A DNA stretch of 26,893 nucleotides from DAOPJM01 sp035399665 (GTDB lineage Bacteria > Bacillota > Clostridia > Christensenellales > CAG-138). Made by a program: the position numbers and the translations under genes. This document shows, piece by piece, positions 23,394 through 26,893 of this stretch. Each line of letters begins with the position of its first letter. Position 1 is the stretch's first letter. The stretch covers positions 1 to 26,893 of the forward strand of contig DAOPJM010000025.1 of the NCBI GenBank assembly GCA_035399665.1. The letters run 5' to 3'. Below the pieces are notes generated by a model. The model was not told the DNA's origin, made no database searches, and saw only the letters and a list, made by a program, of their open reading frames with translations.

Positions 23394-23508
23394 CCCCAAG
23401 ATCCTTCGACTGACGCAATAGGATGACAACGGGGGGATTCGGGGGGGGGAGCGGCTCTTGACTGTTATGTTTTCTGCAAGATCCTTCGATAAAGCTCAGG
23501 ACAGCGGG
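23394..23508 (-). repeat. Two inverted partial copies of the dispersed repeat
   Basis: CCAAGATCCTTCGACTGACG near 23396 and GCAAGATCCTTCGATAAAGC near 23477 are reverse complements of the CGAAGGATCTTG core, the first followed by ATAGGATGACA and the second by CTCAGGACAGC, matching the repeat's other end. Together with the array they make a large inverted arrangement. Confidence 0.75.
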
Positions 23509-23597
23509 GATTGTTGGTGAAAAGCAGCTGCATCAGACGAACCATTGAAGTCAGTGTACGACAGCCCAAAGCCGCCGTCCGTACAGTCGGCGTTCAT
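23496..23597 (-). pseudogene. Possible short coding remnant ending in the repeat
   Basis: A 33-codon open stretch on the minus strand (MNADCTDGGFGLSYTDFNGS and on) has a non-random look, but its end is supplied by the inverted repeat copy and a stop lies just upstream. It may be a fragment truncated by the repeat, or chance. No function is recognised. Confidence 0.2.
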
Positions 23598-23671
23598 CAC
23601 AAACCAAGGTCGATATCCTTATTTACGTATTAGGAATTTTTCAATTCCCATATTGCATATATGCAGCTATG

Positions 23672-24571
23672 CTAAATCCCCTTAAGCTCGTCATTCAGCA
23701 GCTCGGTATATCGTTTCATTTCAGGCGTATTAGTTTCACCCACACGGCAGATGCACCAGAGGCTTGCGCACCTTTCGGATAGGCGAATACAGCGTATGTT
23801 ATAGGTCTTTCTGTTCGCGAGGGAGATACTGCATCCTATGCTGAACGCATCCGTTGTCGCGACTATACTGCAACGGGTGTTGCGCTCGTTGACAGTAATG
23901 CGATAGCTGCACGGTATGTTAAAGTCGGCGATTCCGCTGGCGCATTCGATTATCCTGGGTATGGAAGCGTAATCAACAAAGGGGTACCGGGAGAGCTTCT
24001 CAAAGTCAAACTCCTTATCTTCGAGCAAGGGATGCCCCGCCCTTAGGTTGACATTCATCGGGACTTCGCAGATGTGGTGCATTTCAAGGTTCTTGCTTGT
24101 TGAAATGGCTGAAAACCTTTCGATATCATTCGGAGCGAGCAACACAAACATGGCGTCAAGCTCGCGGTCAGCGACGCGGGTAATTCCATCCATCTCCGAA
24201 AGGTTGATACAGAGAAGCTGCGATTTGACGTCGCCCTTGAACTCGGCGCAATACTTAATGAAGGCGTCACTCATCGGACTGTAGCTGAAGCTGCCTATGC
24301 GCAGCCTTGCTGGACGGCCTCGATCCTTCAGCTCCTGCGCCATTTCCACTTCATTTAATATGACTCTTGCGTGTTCTATGAACTCCTTGCCCTTTTCGGT
24401 AGTCACAACGCCGTTGTTGGTTCGCATGAATACCTCGTAACCAAGCTCGGCTTCGAGTGAACGGATATTGTTTGACGCGCTCGGCTGGGACACAAAGAGT
24501 TTAGCGGCCGCACCCGAAATAGAACCCGCCTTGGCCACCTCGTAGGCAATCCTAATCTGTTGGACGTTCAT
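23672..24571 (-). CDS. LysR-type transcriptional regulator
   Basis: This 299-residue LTTR has an N-terminal winged helix-turn-helix (residues 1-60: VQQIRIAYEVAKAGSISGAA, KLFVSQPSASNNIRSLEAEL, GYEVFMRTNNGVVTTEKGKE), a linker helix, and a substrate-binding-like effector domain from about residue 88 (ARLRIGSFSY). GGAGG lies 6 nt before the ATG at 24571; an in-frame ATG eight codons upstream has no such site. The effector domain is cysteine-rich near the end. No divergent intact gene lies next to it, so its target is unclear; a 14-bp palindrome upstream may be its own operator. Confidence 0.92.
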   Translation of the reverse strand: MNVQQIRIAYEVAKAGSISGAAAKLFVSQPSASNNIRSLEAELGYEVFMRTNNGVVTTEKGKEFIEHARVILNEVEMAQELKDRGRPARLRIGSFSYSPMSDAFIKYCAEFKGDVKSQLLCINLSEMDGITRVADRELDAMFVLLAPNDIERFSAISTSKNLEMHHICEVPMNVNLRAGHPLLEDKEFDFEKLSRYPFVDYASIPRIIECASGIADFNIPCSYRITVNERNTRCSIVATTDAFSIGCSISLANRKTYNIRCIRLSERCASLWCICRVGETNTPEMKRYTELLNDELKGI

Positions 24572-24865
24572 GCGCCGCCTCCAATATAACGACAATTAAT
24601 ACCCGTATAAAAACATCAAATTACCGTTTGGTTTATTAATATGATATCATATATTTGTTTATAAGGCAAGGGGAGATTGGCAATATATTTAGCTGATAAC
24701 AGCCTTTTGTTCGCGCTCGACGCTCTCCTTTAAAGACGCGATGCTTGCAATATTTATGCGGGCAGCTTTCTCGACACTTCGACTCAACTCACCATCTCGA
24801 CAAGAAGCTCAACTCAACTGACTCGAGATAGAGGTAAATCGTAAACCAAAAATGAAAAGGTTATC
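24572..24865. other. AT-rich upstream region of the LysR-type gene
   Basis: There is no gene here. It contains a perfect 14-bp palindrome (24639-24652), two copies of CTCAACTCA about 27 bp apart and a 7-bp inverted repeat ATCTCGA/TCGAGAT (24794-24800 and 24823-24829). The last could be a regulatory site or a weak RNA hairpin. Confidence 0.5.
24639..24652. promoter_or_regulatory. Palindrome, possible LysR-type operator
   Basis: ATATGATATCATAT is a perfect palindrome that fits the T-N11-A pattern of LTTR sites. It lies about 70 bp upstream of the minus-strand LysR-type gene in AT-rich DNA. Confidence 0.4.
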
Positions 24866-25074
24866 ATGCTTTGCTTCGAGCGCTATTATTTTAGAATCAA
24901 TGGTTTTGTCTCATTGTCAATTCTGCTTACGGAGTCCGATGACGGAGAAGAAGCGGAAATAGTGTCCTTCGGAGCCGCCGGCGGAGTGATAGATATTTCT
25001 TATGGCGCGTACAAAGCTCCGTCAAGGACATAGCGGCGCAACTGAAGAAATATGGCTTTGTGCAACAGGAATAG
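24866..25074 (+). pseudogene. Frameshifted remnant of a small protein
   Basis: From the ATG at 24866 (after AAAAGG) the frame encodes 55 residues (CFERYYFRINGFVSLSILLT ... AGGVIDISYGAYK) and stops at 25033. The adjoining frame continues sensibly as VKDIAAQLKKYGFVQQE to a stop at 25074, so one small indel near 25015-25022 probably split a gene of about 68 or more codons. The pattern (FERY..., a GG turn, a C-terminal helix ending KYGF) recalls the DUF6054 group, from memory and uncertain. It may also lack its original N-terminus. Confidence 0.4.
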
Positions 25075-25130
25075 TCCTTTTCAATCCATGTCGGACGCAG
25101 CGCAAACTATGAATGTCAGTATAATAAAGC

Positions 25131-25153
25131 GAGCCGCGGCAATACCGCGGCTC
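25131..25153 (-). terminator. Probable terminator of small gene A
   Basis: A perfect 9-bp stem (GAGCCGCGG/CCGCGGCTC) with a 5-nt loop lies 26 bp beyond the stop of the gene at 25180-25365. The minus-strand tail is GCTTTATTAT, so the uridine tract is weak but present. Confidence 0.65.
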
Positions 25154-25179
25154 TAACCTTCTGTTGTGTCGGTCATCTC

Positions 25180-25365
25180 TTATCTTTCCTTGCAGTCGTA
25201 ATCGGCGGGCTTGCGGCCGTCGGCGTAGAATCCGGTCAGAAGGGGATTGACTTCCTCGGCGTTCATGTTCATGTCGGTGATAACTTCCTTGATGGTTTCC
25301 TGCCCAACGGGGCTTTCACATACCTTCTCGGTATACTCTACGATTTTCTTTTCCATCTCTGTCAT
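25180..25365 (-). CDS. Small acidic protein A, paralogue of small protein B
   Basis: This 61-residue protein is unrecognised. It aligns without gaps with protein B (25597-25785) from YTEKVC to the end, sharing EKVC, DM, VNPLL, FY and the near-invariant C-terminal DGRKPADYDCK-R. It is clearly acidic overall, unlike B. The N-terminal half looks helical (EKKIVEYTEKVC, ETIKEVITDM). Two conserved cysteines (in EKVC and DYDCK) could pair or bind metal. AGGAGG lies 8 nt before the ATG. It has its own promoter and terminator, so it is a monocistronic unit. Confidence 0.8.
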   Translation of the reverse strand: MTEMEKKIVEYTEKVCESPVGQETIKEVITDMNMNAEEVNPLLTGFYADGRKPADYDCKER

Positions 25366-25428
25366 TGCCTTGTCCTCCTGTTTTATATTCCGTGCGGCTC
25401 ATCGCTCGCTCGTTTTCTTTCTGAACAT

Positions 25429-25465
25429 AGTATACCCATATTTTGGTGATAAGTCAACTTCATGA
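25429..25465 (-). promoter_or_regulatory. Promoter of small gene A with shared box
   Basis: On the minus strand: TTGACT (25452-25457), a 17-bp spacer and TATACT (25429-25434). The conserved box reads ATAAGTCAACTTCATGA on the plus strand (25449-25465), 15 of 17 identical to the boxes of the other two small genes. Confidence 0.85.
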
Positions 25466-25513
25466 TTGACATCTCAAAAATGAATAAATCTCATGTTATT
25501 CAAAATCAGAGCA

Positions 25514-25547
25514 ACAAAAAAAGCCGTCTGGCGTTGACAAACGGCTT
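25514..25547 (-). terminator. Terminator of small gene B
   Basis: On the minus strand AAGCCGT...ACGGCTT forms a 7-bp stem that runs straight into a T tract (TTTTTTT), 50 bp beyond the stop of the gene at 25597-25785. Confidence 0.85.
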
Positions 25548-25596
25548 ATAGGAGGAGAAACACATTCCCATGAAGAGGGTGGGACGGTTTAAAGGA

Positions 25597-25785
25597 TTAT
25601 CGAGTCTTGCAATCGTAGTCCGCAGGCTTACGGCCGTCGTAGTAAAACGACACGAGCAGGGGATTCACTTGCGATTGGCTGAGCCTCATGTCGCGGCTTA
25701 CGGCCTCGACCCTGGCTCTCACACGGGGACGCTTGCAAACTTTTTCCAGATATCGGTCTGTGGGGGAACCGCTGTTCTTAGTCAT
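25597..25785 (-). CDS. Small basic protein B, paralogue of small protein A
   Basis: This 62-residue protein is unrecognised. It shares the C-terminal VNPLL..FY.DGRKPADYDCK.R block and EKVC with protein A but is strongly basic in the middle (KVCKRPRVRARVEAVSRDMR), which suggests nucleic-acid or acidic-partner binding. The ATG at 25785 is set by GGAGG 7 nt upstream; an in-frame ATG six codons earlier has no site. It is monocistronic with its own promoter and a strong terminator. A 7-bp hairpin (CATCCGC/GCGGATG, 25801-25826) sits in the leader just before the ribosome binding site. Confidence 0.8.
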   Translation of the reverse strand: MTKNSGSPTDRYLEKVCKRPRVRARVEAVSRDMRLSQSQVNPLLVSFYYDGRKPADYDCKTR

Positions 25786-25842
25786 ATTCGTACCTCCGAT
25801 CATCCGCGCTTCGCGTACTGCGGATGTCCTTCGTGCGTATGC

Positions 25843-25879
25843 AGTATAGCTTGCAGGCTATAATAAGTCAACATCATGT
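25843..25879 (-). promoter_or_regulatory. Promoter of small gene B with shared box
   Basis: On the minus strand: TTGACT (25866-25871), a 17-bp spacer and TATACT (25843-25848). The box ATAAGTCAACATCATGT (plus strand, 25863-25879) is identical to the one at 26226-26242 and contains the small palindrome ACAT-C-ATGT. Confidence 0.87.
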
Positions 25880-25900
25880 TTCTAATGCAATACATTAGAA
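25880..25900. promoter_or_regulatory. Inverted repeat upstream of the gene B promoter
   Basis: TTCTAATG-CAATA-CATTAGAA is a perfect 8-bp inverted repeat directly abutting the shared box, just upstream of the -35. It has the geometry of a dimeric activator or repressor site. The other two small-gene promoters lack an exact copy. Confidence 0.5.
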
Positions 25901-25930
25901 TGTTTCATGCTTACAAGCTTGATTTCTGGC

Positions 25931-26110
25931 TTATTTCTTGCCGCCAAAGCTCAGCGGCCTGCCGCAAGCCACGACTGATGCGGGACTTGCGTCGCGCCCC
26001 AAGTTCGACTTGTAGTTAGGTCCAAAGGGTATCATGCGCACCCTGCTCTGACGGGGCTTGCCCATCTTATCGTAGTAGCGAGTCAGGCCCGCTTCGTAAA
26101 CGTTCAACAT
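25931..26110 (-). CDS. Small basic protein C, unknown function
   Basis: This 59-residue protein is unrecognised. It begins MLNVYEAGLTRYYDKMGKPR, is strongly basic, and has a glycine/serine-rich end (ACGRPLSFGGKK). It is not an obvious relative of proteins A and B, but it shares their promoter type. The ATG at 26110 is preferred because GGAGG lies 7 nt upstream. The frame is open further upstream (MKADRPSGRFFRGWAW...) without a ribosome binding site, so a longer form cannot be excluded. No terminator was found downstream. Confidence 0.72.
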   Translation of the reverse strand: MLNVYEAGLTRYYDKMGKPRQSRVRMIPFGPNYKSNLGRDASPASVVACGRPLSFGGKK

Positions 26111-26142
26111 CTTATTGCCTCCGTTCCGCCATGCCCAACCCC

Positions 26143-26164
26143 GAAAAAAGCGCCCCGACGGGCG
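26143..26164 (-). terminator. Terminator-like hairpin in the leader of small gene C
   Basis: On the minus strand CGCCC-GTCG-GGGCG is followed by CTTTTTT, between the promoter and the ribosome binding site of gene C. A 5-bp GC stem with a six-T tract could act as an attenuator. Confidence 0.5.
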
Positions 26165-26205
26165 ATCAGCTTTCATGGACACGCTTGCTTTTTCTTTCTG
26201 TGTTT

Positions 26206-26242
26206 AGTATAATGCAAGCGAATACATAAGTCAACATCATGT
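26206..26242 (-). promoter_or_regulatory. Promoter of small gene C with shared box
   Basis: On the minus strand: TTGACT (26229-26234), a 17-bp spacer and TATACT (26206-26211). The box ATAAGTCAACATCATGT (26226-26242) is identical to that of gene B. The site lies 48 bp before the divergent LysR-type gene, the usual position for an LTTR-controlled region. Confidence 0.87.
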
Positions 26243-26289
26243 ATTTAATAGAGAGCATGACATTCTTTAATGACGCGGGAGGGTAAGAC

Positions 26290-26893
26290 ATGAACATCTC
26301 CAAATACGAGGCCTTCATCAAGACAGCGGAGCTTGGGAGCTTGACCAAGGCGGCGCAGCAGCTCGGCTACACGCAATCGGGCGTTACGCATATGATAAAC
26401 TCTCTTGAGGAGGAATACGGCATGGTGCTGCTTTCGCGGGGGCGCGGAGGGGTGAGCCTGACCTCGGACGGCGAGGAGCTGCTGCCCATGATGAGCGCGG
26501 TATGCGACCGGGAGCGGCTGCTTCAGAACAAAGCGGCGGAGCTGAAGGGGCTGGTTTCAGGTACTCTGCGCGTCGGAACCTTCACAAGTATATCGGTGCA
26601 GTGGTTTCCGGGGATACTGCGCGCATATTTGAGCGAGTACCCCGAGATTCGCGTTGAGATGTGGAATGACGACAACGAAAATATAGAGGCTCTGCTTTTG
26701 AGCGGAACCATAGACTGCGCCTTTGTGGAGCTGCCTACACAGGATCCCTTCGATGTGGTTTGGCTTGCAAAGGACCCGATTTACGCGATTATGCCGGAGG
26801 GACATCCCCTTGCAAACAATGAAGCGGTCAGCGAGGAGGATCTCATCGAGTACCCCTTCATATGGGAGGCGGACACCAAGAACAAGGAGTCAT
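26290..26893 (+). CDS. LysR-type transcriptional regulator (3' end beyond window)
   Basis: At least 201 residues are present with no stop before the window edge. The N-terminal winged helix-turn-helix is clear (ISKYEAFIKTAELGSLTKAA, QQLGYTQSGVTHMINSLEEE), followed by the wing (LLSRGRGGVSLTSDGEELLP). The effector domain starts near GTLRVGTFTSISVQWFPGIL. GGAGGG precedes the ATG. It is divergent from small gene C, so it is the best candidate to bind the box shared by the three small-gene promoters. It is not closely similar to the LysR-type protein at 23672-24571. Confidence 0.93.
   Translation, partial: MNISKYEAFIKTAELGSLTKAAQQLGYTQSGVTHMINSLEEEYGMVLLSRGRGGVSLTSDGEELLPMMSAVCDRERLLQNKAAELKGLVSGTLRVGTFTSISVQWFPGILRAYLSEYPEIRVEMWNDDNENIEALLLSGTIDCAFVELPTQDPFDVVWLAKDPIYAIMPEGHPLANNEAVSEEDLIEYPFIWEADTKNKES

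Larger units (their letters stand above)
23020..23671. other. Non-coding repeat-rich region between the ABC exporter and a LysR-type gene
   Basis: This region holds three or more direct copies of the dispersed repeat with a gap, two inverted partial copies and a possible small coding remnant near 23496-23597 (minus). The stretch 23600-23671 shows no clear feature apart from an AT-rich segment downstream of the LysR-type gene. Confidence 0.7.

Noticed and set aside
1..26893. tRNA, rRNA or known riboswitch genes
   Set aside because: Reading the intergenic regions gave no cloverleaf or conserved riboswitch core. A covariance-model search was not possible here, so small RNAs cannot be excluded.

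Overview
The window looks like a chromosomal stretch from a gut-type, probably anaerobic Firmicute of the class Clostridia. This is inferred from the mrnC-rlmB-sigH gene order, the sigma-H and SpoIID-family genes, FeoAB, clear Shine-Dalgarno sites, TTGACA-17-TATAAT type promoters, and dockerin-tailed secreted proteins. It is probably a draft or metagenomic assembly: both 100-N gaps fall inside tandem repeats.

Layout. 1-3088 (minus): two secreted proteins, a papain/CHAP-like hydrolase and a SpoIID/LytB-SH3b protein, ending in virtually the same dockerin. 3199-5249 (minus): feoAB. 5250-5689: non-coding, with two copies of a dispersed repeat. 5690-6121 (minus): a small membrane protein. 6315-8658 (plus): mrnC, rlmB (with a repeat-rich N-terminal extension interrupted by a gap) and a sigH-like gene. 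8718-16251 (plus): a complete bacterial microcompartment (BMC) operon from a strong sigma-A-type promoter to a bidirectional terminator. 16351-21131 (minus): nfeD, a zinc-ribbon protein, floA, an anchored protein, a PIG-V-like membrane protein and two half-size chromate-type transporters, closely packed. 21342-23019 (plus): an AbrB-type regulator with an ABC-2 exporter. 23020-23671: tandem and inverted copies of the dispersed repeat. 23672-24571 (minus): a LysR-type regulator. 24866-25074: a frameshifted remnant. 25180-26242 (minus): three very small genes, each with its own almost identical promoter. 26290-end (plus): a second, truncated LysR-type gene divergent from them.

The BMC operon encodes deoxyribose-phosphate aldolase (DERA) with an apparent encapsulation helix, the phosphotransacylase PduL, a CoA-acylating aldehyde dehydrogenase, PduS, a PduT-like shell trimer, two BMC-H, three BMC-P and a second, divergent DERA-like protein. 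The implied route is 2-deoxyribose 5-phosphate to glyceraldehyde 3-phosphate plus acetaldehyde, then acetyl-CoA, then acetyl phosphate. No alcohol dehydrogenase is present, so NADH may be reoxidised through PduS and the Fe-S pore of the shell trimer. Unusual features are a cysteine-rich tail on the first DERA, a C-terminal module on PduL preceded by a near-perfect internal ribosome binding site, and the altered active-site loop of the second DERA.

The least explained system is the right-hand set of three small genes. Two are paralogues of opposite charge, and all three promoters share a 17-bp box overlapping the -35 element, next to a LysR-type regulator. No function can be assigned from sequence.
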